Source: Micromonospora siamensis
GTDB lineage: Bacteria > Actinomycetota > Actinomycetes > Mycobacteriales > Micromonosporaceae
NCBI RefSeq assembly: GCF_900090305.1
Contig: NZ_LT607751.1
Location: 992,001-1,056,000 of the forward strand
Reading direction: 5' to 3'
Length of the DNA stretch: 64,000 bases
A program made the translations under genes and the position numbers. Positions 27,488-37,803 of this stretch are shown piece by piece; within the stretch, counting starts at the first letter, position 1, and every line of letters begins with the position of its first letter. The notes under the pieces are model-generated. The model had not been told where the DNA came from and searched no databases. It saw only the letters and a list, made by a program, of their open reading frames with translations.

Positions 27488-28755
27488 GTGTGTTCACTGA
27501 TGAGACGCGGGAGCGGGCGCGGGAGATCATCGCCCGGTACCCGGCCGACCGGTCCCGCTCGGCGCTGCTGCCGCTGCTGCACCTGGTCCAGGCCGAGGAG
27601 GGCTACGTCTCCCCGGCCGGCGTGCAGTTCTGCGCCGAGGTGCTCGGCCTGAACAAGGCGCAGGTCGGCGCGGTGGCCACCTTCTACACCATGTACAAGC
27701 GCAAGCCGACCGGCGACTTCCTGGTCAGCGTCTGCACCAACACGATGTGCAACGTGCTGGGCGGCCAGGAGGTCTACGACACCCTCGCCGAGCACCTGGG
27801 CGTCGGGCACGACGAGACCACCGCCGACGGGAAGATCACCCTGGAGCACGCCGAGTGCCTGGCGGCGTGCGACTACGGCCCGGTGATGACCGTCAACTAC
27901 GACTTCTTCGACAACGTGGACCCGCAGGGCGCGCTCGGCGTGGTCGAGGAGCTGCGCGCCGGCGGCCGGCCGATGCCGACCCGCGGCGCCCGGCTCTGCA
28001 CGCTGAAGGAGATGGCGGTCCAGCTGGCCGGCTTCGCCGACGAGCGGGACGGCGCGGTCGCCGACGGCGGACCGGGCGAGCCCACGCTGCGCGGCCTGCG
28101 CCTGGCCGAGCAGCACGGCATCTCGGTGCCCGGGTACGACCCGAACACCCCGATCCGCAGCAAGGCCGAGGCCGACAAGGCCGCCGCCGAGGCGAAGGCG
28201 AAGGCGGAGGCCGCCAAGCCGGCCCCGACCGCCGCCCCGGCCAAGGGCGGCGACGGCGCGGCCACCCCGGTGCACGCCGCGGGCACCGGCGAGCCGGCCA
28301 AGGCCGGTGACGGCGCGTCCGCCCCGACCGGCCCGGCCGCCACCGGGACCGGCGATCCGGCGAAGGCGGGCGACGACACCTCCGCCCCGGCCACCTCCGG
28401 CACCGGCAAGCCGGCGAAGCCGGAGCAGATCGGCGGCAGCACCGCGCCGGACGTCAAGGCGCCGGACGACAAGTCGCCGCAGGTGCGTACCGCCGAGACC
28501 CGGCAGCCCGACGCGGACACCGCCGTGGCGGACGCACCCGGCACCAAGGTCCCGGTGGACAGCACCGCGCCGGCCCCACGCGACGCCCAGGCGGCCGAGG
28601 CGGCCGGCGCGGCGGCGAACGCCCCGGCCGGTGACGGCAAGCCCGCCGGCGACGAGGCCGGGGCGCAGGAGCGCAACCTCAAGGAAGCGGAGTCCGGGAC
28701 AGGCGCCAACGGCGCGGGCCCGGCGGTCGCGAGCGAAACGGGGGTCCAGAAGTGA
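27484..28755 (+). CDS. nuoE: NADH-quinone oxidoreductase subunit E with long low-complexity tail
   Basis: A 423-residue protein, about twice the usual length. Residues 1-215 are a normal thioredoxin-like NuoE with the 2Fe-2S ligands C84, C89, C125 and C129. From about residue 225 to the end it is an Ala/Lys/Pro/Gly/Thr-rich disordered tail with loose repeats of [11 protein letters not shown] type. With NuoF and NuoG it makes the NADH-oxidising module. The tail has no recognised domain and may be a linker or tether. Both ends overlap neighbouring genes, so it is not a read-through artefact. Confidence 0.93.
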   Translation: MSVFTDETRERAREIIARYPADRSRSALLPLLHLVQAEEGYVSPAGVQFCAEVLGLNKAQVGAVATFYTMYKRKPTGDFLVSVCTNTMCNVLGGQEVYDTLAEHLGVGHDETTADGKITLEHAECLAACDYGPVMTVNYDFFDNVDPQGALGVVEELRAGGRPMPTRGARLCTLKEMAVQLAGFADERDGAVADGGPGEPTLRGLRLAEQHGISVPGYDPNTPIRSKAEADKAAAEAKAKAEAAKPAPTAAPAKGGDGAATPVHAAGTGEPAKAGDGASAPTGPAATGTGDPAKAGDDTSAPATSGTGKPAKPEQIGGSTAPDVKAPDDKSPQVRTAETRQPDADTAVADAPGTKVPVDSTAPAPRDAQAAEAAGAAANAPAGDGKPAGDEAGAQERNLKEAESGTGANGAGPAVASETGVQK

Positions 28756-30068
28756 CCACTCCTCGGTCGGAGACGCTGGCCAAGCTGACGCCGGTGCTCA
28801 CCAAGCGCTGGCTGTCGCCGGACGCCTGGCAGCTCAACACCTACGAGAAGCTGGACGGCTACGCCGCGCTGCGCAAGGCCCTCAAGGCCCACCCGGACGA
28901 CCTGATCCAGCTGATCAAGGACTCCGGGCTGCGCGGCCGGGGCGGCGCGGGCTTCCCGACCGGTCTCAAGTGGGGGTTCATCCCGCAGGGCGACGGCAAG
29001 CCGCACTACCTGGTGGTGAACGCCGACGAGGGCGAGCCGGGGACCTGCAAGGACCTGCCCCTGATGACCCACGACCCGCACGCGCTGGTCGAGGGCGTGA
29101 TCATCGCGTCGTACGCGATCCGGGCCAGCCGGGCGTACATCTACATCCGCGGCGAGGCGGTGCACGCCGCGCGCCGGCTGCGCAACGCGGTACGCGAGGC
29201 GGAGGCCAAGGGCTACCTCGGGCGCAACATCCTCGGCAGCGGCTTCGACCTGGAGCTGGTGGTGCACTCCGGCGCCGGGGCGTACATCTGCGGTGAGGAG
29301 ACCGCGCTGCTGGACTCGCTGGAGGGCTTCCGCGGCCAGCCCCGGTTGCGCCCGCCGTTCCCGGCGACCCACGGCCTGTACGCCAGCCCCACGGTCGTGA
29401 ACAACGTCGGCACCATCGCCAGCGTGCCGCCGATCGTGTTGGGCGGCGCCGACTGGTGGAAGACCATGGGCACGGAGAAGTCCTCCGGCCCGATGATCTA
29501 CTCGCTCTCCGGCCGGATCGCCAACCCCGGCCAGTTCGAGTGCTCGATGGGCGTCACGCTGCGCGAGCTGATCGAGCTGGCCGGCGGGATGCAGCCCGGG
29601 CACCAGCTGCGGTTCTGGACGCCGGGCGGCTCGTCGACGCCGCTGCTCACCGCCGAGCACCTGGACGTGCCGCTGGACTTCGAGGGGGTGGCGGCGGCCG
29701 GCTCGATCCTGGGCACCACGGCCACCCAGATCTTCTCCGACCAGGACTGCCCGGTGTACGCGACCTACCGGTGGCTGGAGTTCTACCACCACGAGTCGTG
29801 CGGCAAGTGCACCCCGTGCCGCGAGGGCAACTACTGGATGGTCCGGGTCTACCGGCGGATCCTCGCAGGCCTTGGCACCCACGAGGACCTGGACACCCTG
29901 CTCGACACCTGCGACAACATCCTCGGCCGCTCGTTCTGCGGTCTGGGTGACGGTGCGACCAGCTCGGTGACCTCGTCGCTGAAGTACTTCAAGCAGGACT
30001 ACCTCGACTACATCGAGGGACGTACCGCTCCCAAGCTGTCGGAGAAGACCCTGGTAGGGGCGCACTGA
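28752..30068 (+). CDS. nuoF: NADH-quinone oxidoreductase subunit F
   Basis: A 438-residue catalytic subunit binding NADH, FMN and cluster N3. Markers: [17 protein letters not shown] (59-75), [12 protein letters not shown] (91-102), [19 protein letters not shown] and the 4Fe-4S ligands C351, C354, C357 ([11 protein letters not shown]) and C397. GTG overlaps nuoE; its TGA shares one base with the nuoG ATG (TGATG). Confidence 0.97.
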   Translation: MTTPRSETLAKLTPVLTKRWLSPDAWQLNTYEKLDGYAALRKALKAHPDDLIQLIKDSGLRGRGGAGFPTGLKWGFIPQGDGKPHYLVVNADEGEPGTCKDLPLMTHDPHALVEGVIIASYAIRASRAYIYIRGEAVHAARRLRNAVREAEAKGYLGRNILGSGFDLELVVHSGAGAYICGEETALLDSLEGFRGQPRLRPPFPATHGLYASPTVVNNVGTIASVPPIVLGGADWWKTMGTEKSSGPMIYSLSGRIANPGQFECSMGVTLRELIELAGGMQPGHQLRFWTPGGSSTPLLTAEHLDVPLDFEGVAAAGSILGTTATQIFSDQDCPVYATYRWLEFYHHESCGKCTPCREGNYWMVRVYRRILAGLGTHEDLDTLLDTCDNILGRSFCGLGDGATSSVTSSLKYFKQDYLDYIEGRTAPKLSEKTLVGAH

Positions 30069-32584
30069 TGACCGACGTAGCCAAGCAGACCGAGACCGTC
30101 ACCCTCACCATCGACGGTGTCGAGGTCACCGCCGAGAAGGGCGCGCTGCTGATCCGGGTCGCCGAGCGGATGGGCACCGAGATCCCGCGCTTCTGCGACC
30201 ACCCGCTGCTGGCCCCGGCCGGCGCCTGCCGGCAGTGCCTGGTGGAGGTGGAGGGCCAGCGCAAGCCGGTCGCCTCCTGCACCCAGACCGTCGCCGACGG
30301 CATGGTGGTCCGCACCCAGCTCTCCTCCCCGGTCGCCAAGAAGGCGCAGGAGGGGGTCATGGAGCTGCTGCTGATGAACCACCCGCTCGACTGCCCGATG
30401 TGTGACAAGGGCGGCGAGTGCCCGCTGCAGAACCAGGCGATGTCCACCGGCCGCACCGACTCGCGCTTCCACGAGCACAAGCGGGAGTACCCGAAGCCGC
30501 TGCCGATCAGCACCCAGGTGCTGCTCGACCGCGAGCGCTGCGTGCTCTGCCAGCGCTGCACCCGGTTCTCCGAGGAGATCGCCGGCGACAAGTTCATCGA
30601 CCTGATGGGCCGGTCGTCCGCCGAGGAGATCAACATCTACCGGGACGACGCGTACGGGGAGGAGGGCGACGAGGGGGACGTCCCGTTCAACTCGTACTTC
30701 TCCGGCAACACCGTGCAGATCTGCCCGGTGGGCGCGCTGACCGGCTCGCAGTACCGGTTCCGGGCCCGCCCGTTCGACCTGGTCTCCAGCCCCAGCGTCT
30801 GCGAGCACTGCTCGGCCGGCTGCGCCCAGCGCACCGACTGGCGGCGCGGCAAGGTGCTGCGCCGGCTGGCCGGCGACGACCCGCAGGTCAACGAGGAGTG
30901 GAACTGCGACAAGGGCCGGTGGGGCTTCCAGTACACCCGCGCCTTCGACCGGATCACCACCCCGATGGTCCGCGACGAGAGCACCGGTGAGCTGCGCGAG
31001 GCCTCCTGGAGCGAGGCGCTGACCCGGGCCGCCGACGGGCTGCGCGCCGCCCGCGACGGGAACCACGGCACGGCGGTGCTCACCGGCGGCCGGCTGACCG
31101 TCGAGGACGCCTACGCGTACGCGAAGTTCGCCCGGGTCGCGCTGCACACCAACGACGTCGACTTCCGGGCCCGGCCGGTCTCCCGCGAGGAGGCCGACTT
31201 CCTGGCCAGCAACGTCGCCGGGATCACCGACGTCACCTACGCCGACGTGGAGAACGCCTCGGCCGTGGTGCTGGTCGGCCTGGAGCCGGAGGAGGAGTGC
31301 CCGATCCTCTTCCTGCGGCTGCGCAAGGCGTACCAGAAGAAGAAGCTCAAGGTGTACGCGATCGCGCCGTTCGCCAGCCGCGGGCTGGAGAAGCTCGGCG
31401 CGAAGCTCGCCCGGGTGATCCCCGGCGAGGAGGCGCAGGTCCTGGCCGAGCACGAGACGGTGACCGAGGCGCTCAGCGCCGAGGGCGCCATCCTCTTCGT
31501 CGGCGAGCGGCTGGCCACCGTACCCGGTGGACTCTCCGCCGCGGCGGGCATCGCCCGGCGTACCGGGGCGAAGCTGGCCTGGGTGCCGCGGCGCGCGGGT
31601 GACCGCGGCGCGGTCGACGCGGGCTGCCTGCCGAACCTGCTCCCCGGCGGCCGGCTGGTCACCGAGCCGGCCGCCCGGGCCGAGCTGGGCGAGGCGTGGG
31701 ACATCCCGGCCGGGGTGATCCCGAGCCAGGCCGGGCGGGACACCGAGGGCATCCTCACCGCCGCCGCCAACGGGCAGGTCGGCGCGCTGGTGGTGGCCGG
31801 CGTCGACCCGGCCGACCTGGCCGACCCGCGGCTGGCCGAGGCCGCCCTGGACACGGTGCCGTTCCTGGTCAGCCTGGAGCTGCGGATGACCGCCGTGGCC
31901 CGCCGGGCGGACGTGGTCCTCCCGGTCGCGCCGGTGGTCGAGAAGGCCGGCAGCTTCCTGAACTGGGAGGGGCGGCTGCGTCCGTTCGACGCGGTGCTGG
32001 AGACGGCCGCGATGACCGACGGCCGGGTGCTGGACGCCATCGCCGCGCTGCTGGAGGTGCGGCTCGGCACGGGTGACGTGCTCAGCGTCCGCCGCGAGCT
32101 GGGCGCGCTGCCGCCGACCCGCCAGCACCGGCCGGCCGCGCCGTCGGTCGAGCCGACCGCCGTGCCGCAGGCCGGCGCCGGCGAGGCCGTCCTGGCCACC
32201 TGGCACCAGCTGATCGACCTGGGCAGCCTCACCGACGGCGACGAGCACCTCGGCGGCACCGCCCGCCCGGCGGTGGTCCGGCTCGGCAAGGGCACCGCGG
32301 AGGCGCTCGGCGTCGCCGACGGCGATCCGGTCACGGTGGGCACCGACCGGGGGGCGCTGACCCTGCCGGCGGCGATCACCGAGATGCCGGACGGGGTGGT
32401 CTGGGTGCCCACGAACTCGCCCGGTTCGACCGTGCGGCGCAGCCTCGGGGCGGCGTCCGGCACGGTCGTGAAGGTCTCCGCCGGCGCTACCGGCGGGCCG
32501 GCCGTTCCGGCCGGACGTGTCGCGGCGGACGAGACCGGTCGCCCGGGTCCGCTCCTCAACGCGGCCGGGGGTGGCGCCCGGTGA
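30068..32584 (+). CDS. nuoG: NADH-quinone oxidoreductase subunit G
   Basis: An 838-residue subunit. The N-terminal ferredoxin domain carries C43, C54, C57, C71; a HxxxC site follows (H105, C109, C112, C118), then two 4Fe-4S groups beginning C158, C161, C164. A molybdopterin-oxidoreductase-like fold ([24 protein letters not shown]) fills the rest, catalytically silent in complex I. The last codon and stop (GG TGA) are the start of a 65-bp repeat that carries a coupled mini-ORF toward nuoH. Confidence 0.96.
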   Translation: MTDVAKQTETVTLTIDGVEVTAEKGALLIRVAERMGTEIPRFCDHPLLAPAGACRQCLVEVEGQRKPVASCTQTVADGMVVRTQLSSPVAKKAQEGVMELLLMNHPLDCPMCDKGGECPLQNQAMSTGRTDSRFHEHKREYPKPLPISTQVLLDRERCVLCQRCTRFSEEIAGDKFIDLMGRSSAEEINIYRDDAYGEEGDEGDVPFNSYFSGNTVQICPVGALTGSQYRFRARPFDLVSSPSVCEHCSAGCAQRTDWRRGKVLRRLAGDDPQVNEEWNCDKGRWGFQYTRAFDRITTPMVRDESTGELREASWSEALTRAADGLRAARDGNHGTAVLTGGRLTVEDAYAYAKFARVALHTNDVDFRARPVSREEADFLASNVAGITDVTYADVENASAVVLVGLEPEEECPILFLRLRKAYQKKKLKVYAIAPFASRGLEKLGAKLARVIPGEEAQVLAEHETVTEALSAEGAILFVGERLATVPGGLSAAAGIARRTGAKLAWVPRRAGDRGAVDAGCLPNLLPGGRLVTEPAARAELGEAWDIPAGVIPSQAGRDTEGILTAAANGQVGALVVAGVDPADLADPRLAEAALDTVPFLVSLELRMTAVARRADVVLPVAPVVEKAGSFLNWEGRLRPFDAVLETAAMTDGRVLDAIAALLEVRLGTGDVLSVRRELGALPPTRQHRPAAPSVEPTAVPQAGAGEAVLATWHQLIDLGSLTDGDEHLGGTARPAVVRLGKGTAEALGVADGDPVTVGTDRGALTLPAAITEMPDGVVWVPTNSPGSTVRRSLGAASGTVVKVSAGATGGPAVPAGRVAADETGRPGPLLNAAGGGAR

Positions 32585-32649
32585 GCGCGAGGAGTGAACG
32601 AGCGGAGCGAGTGAGCCCCGCAGTCGCGGCCGAAAGGTGGGCCCGGTGA
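32581..32649 (+). CDS. Coupled mini-ORF 1 (22 codons) in the nuoG-nuoH repeat
   Basis: GTG at 32581 overlaps the nuoG stop and runs 22 codons ([10 protein letters not shown] at the start, ERWAR at the end) to TGA at 32647-32649, which overlaps the GTG of mini-ORF 2. The peptide is Arg/Glu/Ser-rich with no known domain. GGAG is not ideally placed before it, so it would rely on ribosomes leaving nuoG. Whether a stable peptide is made is unknown; the role may simply be passing ribosomes downstream. Confidence 0.4.
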   Translation: MSARSERAERVSPAVAAERWAR

Positions 32650-32710
32650 GCGCGAGGAGTGAACGAGCGGAGCGAGTGAGCCCCGCAGTCGCGAACGAAA
32701 GGTGGGCTCA
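32581..32710 (+). repeat. Two tandem copies of a 65-bp repeat between nuoG and nuoH
   Basis: Copies at 32581-32645 and 32646-32710 are nearly identical; differences are confined to a few bases near each end (for example GCGGCCGAA versus GCGAACGAA). Each begins GTGAGCGCGAGGAGTGAACG and ends with a Shine-Dalgarno-like GAAAGGTGGG before the next GTGA. The unit length is one base short of 22 codons, so each copy recreates a GTGA stop/start overlap. A shortened relative lies between nuoM and nuoN. Confidence 0.9.
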
Positions 32711-32714
32711 GTGA
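32646..32714 (+). CDS. Coupled mini-ORF 2 (22 codons) in the nuoG-nuoH repeat
   Basis: It starts with GTG 32646 inside the stop of mini-ORF 1, has GAAAGGTGGG upstream at good spacing, and ends with TGA 32712-32714 overlapping the nuoH GTG at 32711. The peptide differs from mini-ORF 1 mainly near the end (NERWAQ instead of AERWAR). The open frame and both four-base overlaps are preserved. Confidence 0.42.
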   Translation: MSARSERAERVSPAVANERWAQ

Positions 32715-34063
32715 ACGCGCTCTACCTGGCGCAGGACCCGACCCTTGCCGACTTCGGCAGGGACCCGTGGTGGCTGGTCCTGATCAAGATCGTCTTTGCC
32801 TTCGTGTTCGGCCTGCTCGCCACCCTGCTCGGCGTCTGGTTCGAGCGCCGGGTGGTCGGCTTCATGGCCGTACGGCCCGGCCCCAACCAGGTCGGCCCGT
32901 TCGGCCTGCTCCAGACCCTCGCCGACGGCCTGAAGATGGCGTTCAAGGAGGACATCCTCCCGCGCACCGCGGACAAGGTCGTCTACTTCTTCGCCCCGGT
33001 CATCTCCGTGGTCTGCGCGGTCACCGCGCTGTCGGTGATCCCGTTCGGCCCGATGGTCAGCATCTTCGGCCACCGGACGCCGTTGCAGGTCACCGACGTG
33101 CCGGTGGCGGTGCTGGTGCTGCTGGCCTGCTCCTCGCTGGCGGTCTACGGTGTCGTGCTCGGCGGCTGGGCCTCCGGCTCCACCTACCCGCTCCTCGGCG
33201 GCCTGCGCTCCAGCGCCCAGATGATCTCGTACGAGGTCGCGATGGGGCTGAGCATCGTGGCGGTCTTCATGACCGCCGGCACGATGTCCACCAGCGGGAT
33301 CGTCGCCGCCCAGGGCGACGCCACCCGGCTGACCGTCGGCGGCGTCGAGATCCCGGCCCCCGGCTGGTACGCGATCCTGCTGCTGCCCAGCTTCATCATC
33401 TTCTTCATCGCCATCGTCGGTGAGACGAACCGGGCGCCGTTCGACCTGCCCGAGGCGGAGTCGGAGCTGGTCGCCGGCTTCATGACCGAATACAGCTCGC
33501 TGAAGTTCGCGCTCTTCATGCTCTCCGAGTACGTCGCCATGGTGAGCATGTCCGCGGTCACCACGACGCTCTTCCTGGGCGGCTGGCGGGCACCCTGGCC
33601 GATCACCCTGTGGTCGGGCGCCAACTCGGGTTGGTGGCCGATGCTCTGGTTCTTCGGCAAGGTGCTGATCCTGGTCTTCGTCTTCGTCTGGCTCCGCGGC
33701 ACGCTGCCCCGGCTCCGCTACGACCAGTTCATGCGCTTCGGCTGGAAGGTCCTGCTCCCGATCAACCTGGTCTGGATCCTGGTCCTGGCCGGGCTGCGCT
33801 CGATCGAGGACTGGCAGTCCCGGGACCGGCTGCTCGCCACCGCGATCGGCGCCGGCGTGCTGCTGCTGGCCACCCTGCTGTGGCCGAGCCGCCGCAGGGA
33901 GCCGAAGCCGACGGTCCAGGAGCAGGTCAACAGCCGTCCGCACGGCAGCTTCCCGCTGCCCCCGATGGACCTGCAGGTACCACCGAGCCCGCGCACCAAG
34001 CGCGTGGTCGCCGAGCGGGAGCCGGCCAACGTCGCCGCCGGCTCGGACTCCAGGGAGGTGTGA
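32711..34063 (+). CDS. nuoH: NADH-quinone oxidoreductase subunit H
   Basis: A 450-residue membrane subunit at the quinone entry, with eight or nine spans. Markers: [53 protein letters not shown] and the [22 protein letters not shown] block. About 60 hydrophilic residues extend the C-terminus ([13 protein letters not shown]). The GTG at 32711 is preferred over an in-frame GTG at 32702 because GAAAGGTGGG sits before it and it overlaps the preceding mini-ORF stop. Confidence 0.95.
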   Translation: MNALYLAQDPTLADFGRDPWWLVLIKIVFAFVFGLLATLLGVWFERRVVGFMAVRPGPNQVGPFGLLQTLADGLKMAFKEDILPRTADKVVYFFAPVISVVCAVTALSVIPFGPMVSIFGHRTPLQVTDVPVAVLVLLACSSLAVYGVVLGGWASGSTYPLLGGLRSSAQMISYEVAMGLSIVAVFMTAGTMSTSGIVAAQGDATRLTVGGVEIPAPGWYAILLLPSFIIFFIAIVGETNRAPFDLPEAESELVAGFMTEYSSLKFALFMLSEYVAMVSMSAVTTTLFLGGWRAPWPITLWSGANSGWWPMLWFFGKVLILVFVFVWLRGTLPRLRYDQFMRFGWKVLLPINLVWILVLAGLRSIEDWQSRDRLLATAIGAGVLLLATLLWPSRRREPKPTVQEQVNSRPHGSFPLPPMDLQVPPSPRTKRVVAEREPANVAAGSDSREV

Positions 34064-34064
34064 C

Positions 34065-34706
34065 GTGGGCGCGATCACCGGAACGTTCAAGGGCTTCGGG
34101 GTCACCTTCTCGCACATGTTCAAGAAGGTCGTCACCACCGACTACCCGTTCAAGCCGCCGACGCCGGCGCCCCGGTACCACGGCCGGCACATCCTCAACC
34201 GGCACCCGGACGGGCTGGAGAAGTGCATCGGCTGCGAGCTGTGCGCCTGGGCCTGCCCGGCCGACGCGATCTACGTCGAGGGTGGCGACAACAGCGAGGA
34301 GCAGCGCTTCTCGCCGGGCGAGCGGTATGCCAGCGTCTACCAGATCAACTACGCCCGGTGCATCTTCTGCGGGCTCTGCATCGAGGCCTGCCCGACCCGG
34401 TCGCTCACCATGAGCAACGAGTACGAGCTGGCCCGGGACAACCGGCAGGACCTGATCTTCACCAAGGAGCAGCTGCTCGCGCCGCTGCTGCCCGGGATGG
34501 AGCAGCCGCCGCACCCGATGCGGCTGGGCGAGAGCGAGAAGGACTACTACATCGGGTCGCTGACCAACCCGGGCACGTCGGCCGGTGCCGAGCACTCGGT
34601 CAACAACCCGGGCCGGTACCAGGTGGAGGAGCACCCCGGCGTGACCTTCCCCGGTGCCGAGCAGCACGCCCAGCGGGCGGCGGCGGCCAAGGGAGAGAAC
34701 GCATGA
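34065..34706 (+). CDS. nuoI: NADH-quinone oxidoreductase subunit I
   Basis: A 213-residue peripheral subunit with two 4Fe-4S clusters: C54, C57, C60, C64 ([12 protein letters not shown]) and C99, C102, C105, C109 ([12 protein letters not shown]). It relays electrons from NuoG to NuoB. The GTG lies one base after the nuoH stop, with AGGGAGGTG upstream. The stop overlaps the nuoJ ATG. Confidence 0.96.
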   Translation: MGAITGTFKGFGVTFSHMFKKVVTTDYPFKPPTPAPRYHGRHILNRHPDGLEKCIGCELCAWACPADAIYVEGGDNSEEQRFSPGERYASVYQINYARCIFCGLCIEACPTRSLTMSNEYELARDNRQDLIFTKEQLLAPLLPGMEQPPHPMRLGESEKDYYIGSLTNPGTSAGAEHSVNNPGRYQVEEHPGVTFPGAEQHAQRAAAAKGENA

Positions 34707-35473
34707 CCACGTCAACGGTGCTCGCCGCGGCGAACCAGGTGCCCACCGGCGAGGCGGTGACCTTCTGGATCCTCGCCCCGCTCGCGTTGCTCGGCGCGAT
34801 CGGGATGGTCTGGGCCCGCAACGCCGTGCACTCGGCGCTCTTCCTGGTGCTGACGATGCTCTGCCTCGGCGTGTTCTACGTCCTCCAGGCCGGTCCGTTC
34901 ATCGGCATGGTGCAGATCATCGTCTACACCGGCGCGATCATGATGCTCTTCCTGTTCGTGCTGATGCTGGTCGGCCGCGACTCGTCCGACTCGCTGATCG
35001 AGACCCTGCGCGGCCAGCGGGTCGCCGCGGTGGTGCTCGGACTCGGCTTCGCCGGCCTGGTGGGCAGCGGCCTCTACCGGGCGTTGGACGGCGTCCGGGC
35101 GGCCGGCCTGGAGCAGGCCAACGCCGAGGGCAACGTGCAGGGCATCGCCCGGCTGCTCTTCACCAAGTACGTCTTCGCCTTCGAGCTCACCTCCGCCCTG
35201 CTGATCACGGCGGCGGTCGGCGCGATGGTGCTGGCGCACGTCGAGCGGCGCAAGGAGGACCGGATGGACCAGATCGCCACGATGAAGGCCCGGTTCCGTC
35301 CCGGCAACTACCCCGGCCCGAAGCCGGGCCCTGGTGTCTTCGCCACCTCCTCCTCGGTGGCCACCCCGGCCCTGCTGCCCGACGGCCGGCAGAGCGAGCG
35401 GAGCACGCCGGAGATCCTGCCGGTGCGCGAGCTGACCGCCGAGGAGACCACGCTGAAGGGGACCGACCGATGA
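34703..35473 (+). CDS. nuoJ: NADH-quinone oxidoreductase subunit J
   Basis: A 256-residue membrane subunit with five spans ([29 protein letters not shown], then [26 protein letters not shown]). The hydrophilic C-terminus of about 80 residues is typical of actinobacteria. It is part of the proton-pumping arm. ATGA overlaps with nuoI upstream and nuoK downstream. Confidence 0.95.
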   Translation: MTTSTVLAAANQVPTGEAVTFWILAPLALLGAIGMVWARNAVHSALFLVLTMLCLGVFYVLQAGPFIGMVQIIVYTGAIMMLFLFVLMLVGRDSSDSLIETLRGQRVAAVVLGLGFAGLVGSGLYRALDGVRAAGLEQANAEGNVQGIARLLFTKYVFAFELTSALLITAAVGAMVLAHVERRKEDRMDQIATMKARFRPGNYPGPKPGPGVFATSSSVATPALLPDGRQSERSTPEILPVRELTAEETTLKGTDR

Positions 35474-35769
35474 CGCCGGACTACTACCTGGTGCTGGCCG
35501 CGGTGCTCTTCACCATCGGCGCCGTCGGCGTGCTGGTCCGGCGCAACGCGATCGTGCTGTTCATGTGCGTCGAGCTGATGCTCAACGCCGCGAACCTGAC
35601 GCTGGTCACCTTCAGCCGGATCAACGGTGACCTGAACGGTCAGATCATGTCGTTCTTCGTGATGGTGGTGGCGGCGGCCGAGGTCGTGGTCGGCCTGGCG
35701 ATCATCATGTCGATCTTCCGGACTCGACGCTCGGCGAGCGTCGACGACGCCAACCTGCTGAAGTACTGA
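35470..35769 (+). CDS. nuoK: NADH-quinone oxidoreductase subunit K
   Basis: A 99-residue subunit with three spans. The membrane glutamates of the proton channel lie in [20 protein letters not shown] and in [20 protein letters not shown] overlaps the nuoJ stop; nuoL starts 10 bases downstream. Confidence 0.96.
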   Translation: MTPDYYLVLAAVLFTIGAVGVLVRRNAIVLFMCVELMLNAANLTLVTFSRINGDLNGQIMSFFVMVVAAAEVVVGLAIIMSIFRTRRSASVDDANLLKY

Positions 35770-35779
35770 GGGGCACCCA

Positions 35780-37738
35780 GTGGATGAGATTCTGGTGTAC
35801 GCCCAGGCCGAGCCCGCGGGAACCATCGCCTACGCTCCGGCGGAAGGGCTGCTCGGCAGCGTCTGGCTGCTGGTGGCGATCCCGCTGGTCAGCGCGGTGG
35901 TCCTGCTGCTGCTCGGCCGGCGCGCCGACCGGTGGGGGCACTGGCTGGGGGTGGCCGCCGTCGGCGTCGCCTTCGTGCTGGGCCTGACCTACTTCTTCCA
36001 GCTGCGCGGCCTGGAGAACAAGTCCGTCGAGCGCAGCCTCTGGCAGTTCATCGCGGTCGGCGACTTCAAGGTCGACTTCGGGATGCTCTTCGACCCGCTG
36101 GCGGCGGTCTTCGTACTGCTGATCACCGGGGTGGGCTTCCTGATCCACCTGTACGCGGTGGAGTACATGGCGCACGACGAGGGCCGGCGACGGTTCTTCG
36201 CGTACTTCAACCTCTTCGTCGCGGCGATGCTGCTGCTGGTGCTCGGCAACAACTACGTGATGCTCTACTTCGGCTGGGAGGGCGTCGGTCTGGCGTCGTA
36301 CCTGCTGATCTCCTTCTGGTACGAGCGGCCGAGCGCCGCCACGGCCGGCAAGAAGGCGTTCCTGATGAACCGGGTCGGCGACGCCGGCCTGGCCATCGGC
36401 ATCTTCATCATGTTCGCCACCCTGGGCACCACCCAGTACGACGAGGTGTTCAACGGGGTGGGCGCGCTGGCCGGCGGCACGGTGCTGGCCCTCGGGCTGC
36501 TCCTGCTGCTCGGCGCCACCGGCAAGTCCGGCCAGTTCCCGCTCCAGGCGTGGCTCCCGGACGCGATGGAGGGCCCGACCCCGGTGTCGGCGCTGATCCA
36601 CGCGGCCACCATGGTCACCGCGGGCGTCTACCTGATCGCCCGCTCCAACCCGATCTTCTCGGCCAACCACACGCTCCAGCTGGTGGTGGTGAGCGTCGGC
36701 GCGCTGACCCTGCTGATCGGCTGCGTCATCGGCGCCGCCAAGGACGACATCAAGCGGGTGCTGGCCTGGTCGACGGTGAGCCAGATCGGCTACATGTTCC
36801 TCGGTGTCGGCCTGGGTGGCGCGGCGTACGCGCTGGCCATCGTGCACCTGCTGGCGCACGGCTTCTTCAAGGCCAACATGTTCCTCGGCGCCGGCTCGGT
36901 CATGCACGGCATGCACGACCAGGTGGACATCCGCCGGTTCGGCAACCTGTCGAAGTACATGAAGGTCACCTGGCTGACCTTCATGATGGGCTGGCTGGCG
37001 ATCATCGGCATGTTCCCCTTCTCCGGCTTCTTCTCCAAGGAGCCGATCATCGTGGCCGCCTTCGAGCGGGAGGGCTGGACGGCCTGGCTGTTCGGCGGGG
37101 CGGCGCTGCTCGGCGCCGGGCTCACCGCCTTCTACATGACGCGGCTCTTCGTGCTCACCTTCCACGGCCCGGCCCGCTGGACCGAGGACATCGAGCACCC
37201 GCACGAGTCGCCGAAGCTGATGACCATCCCGCTGATCCTGCTGGCCATCGGCTCGGTCGCGGCTGGTTTCCTGCTCTCCACCTCGGTTCCGGACTGGCTG
37301 GAGGCCACCGCCGGGCTCGGGGTCCAGGAGGAGGGGCACGAGGCGGTCCTCGCCCACTGGCTGATCACCACGCTCTCGCTGCTGGTCACCGTGCTCGGCG
37401 CCGGGCTGGCCTGGTTCCTGTTCCGCAACGGCACGGCCACCGCGCCGCAGCCGGCCGGCGTGGTGGTCACCGCCGCGAGGAAGAACCTCTACGTCGACGC
37501 CTTCAACGAGGCGGTCTTCGAGAAGCCGGGTGTCTTCCTCACCCGGGCGCTGGTCTTCCTCGACAACCGGGGGGTGGACGGGCTGGTCAACGGCCTGGCC
37601 GCCGCGGTGGGCGGGGGATCCGGGCGGCTCCGGCGGCTGCAGACCGGCTTCGTGAGGTCGTATGCGACCTCGATCCTGACCGGCGCGCTGCTGGTGGTGG
37701 CGGCGTTCCTGGCCGTGCAGGCGGGGTGGCTGGCGTGA
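35780..37738 (+). CDS. nuoL: NADH-quinone oxidoreductase subunit L
   Basis: A 652-residue antiporter-like proton-pumping subunit with about 16 spans. Markers: FGWEGVGLASYLLISFWY, LLLLGATGKSGQFPLQAWLPDAMEGPTPVSALIHAATMVTAGVY and LAHGFFKANMFL with its key lysine. The GTG at 35780 has GAGGGG upstream. The stop overlaps a GTG that opens a 22-codon mini-ORF leading to nuoM. Confidence 0.96.
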   Translation: MDEILVYAQAEPAGTIAYAPAEGLLGSVWLLVAIPLVSAVVLLLLGRRADRWGHWLGVAAVGVAFVLGLTYFFQLRGLENKSVERSLWQFIAVGDFKVDFGMLFDPLAAVFVLLITGVGFLIHLYAVEYMAHDEGRRRFFAYFNLFVAAMLLLVLGNNYVMLYFGWEGVGLASYLLISFWYERPSAATAGKKAFLMNRVGDAGLAIGIFIMFATLGTTQYDEVFNGVGALAGGTVLALGLLLLLGATGKSGQFPLQAWLPDAMEGPTPVSALIHAATMVTAGVYLIARSNPIFSANHTLQLVVVSVGALTLLIGCVIGAAKDDIKRVLAWSTVSQIGYMFLGVGLGGAAYALAIVHLLAHGFFKANMFLGAGSVMHGMHDQVDIRRFGNLSKYMKVTWLTFMMGWLAIIGMFPFSGFFSKEPIIVAAFEREGWTAWLFGGAALLGAGLTAFYMTRLFVLTFHGPARWTEDIEHPHESPKLMTIPLILLAIGSVAAGFLLSTSVPDWLEATAGLGVQEEGHEAVLAHWLITTLSLLVTVLGAGLAWFLFRNGTATAPQPAGVVVTAARKNLYVDAFNEAVFEKPGVFLTRALVFLDNRGVDGLVNGLAAAVGGGSGRLRRLQTGFVRSYATSILTGALLVVAAFLAVQAGWLA

Positions 37739-37803
37739 TCGACCTCAACGCGCCCGCCACCGCCGGCGGACCATGCAGTGACGACGGAGGTAAGGCCGCA
37801 TAA
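37735..37803 (+). CDS. Coupled mini-ORF (22 codons) between nuoL and nuoM
   Basis: GTG 37735 overlaps the nuoL stop (GTGA); the frame (MIDLNAPATAGG to DDGGKAA) ends in TAA 37801-37803, which shares its last base with the nuoM ATG (TAATG). The sequence is unrelated to the nuoG-nuoH repeat. GGAGG inside the ORF serves nuoM. It may be a chance open frame in a 64-base spacer; the exact fit at both ends is the reason to list it. Confidence 0.3.
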   Translation: MIDLNAPATAGGPCSDDGGKAA

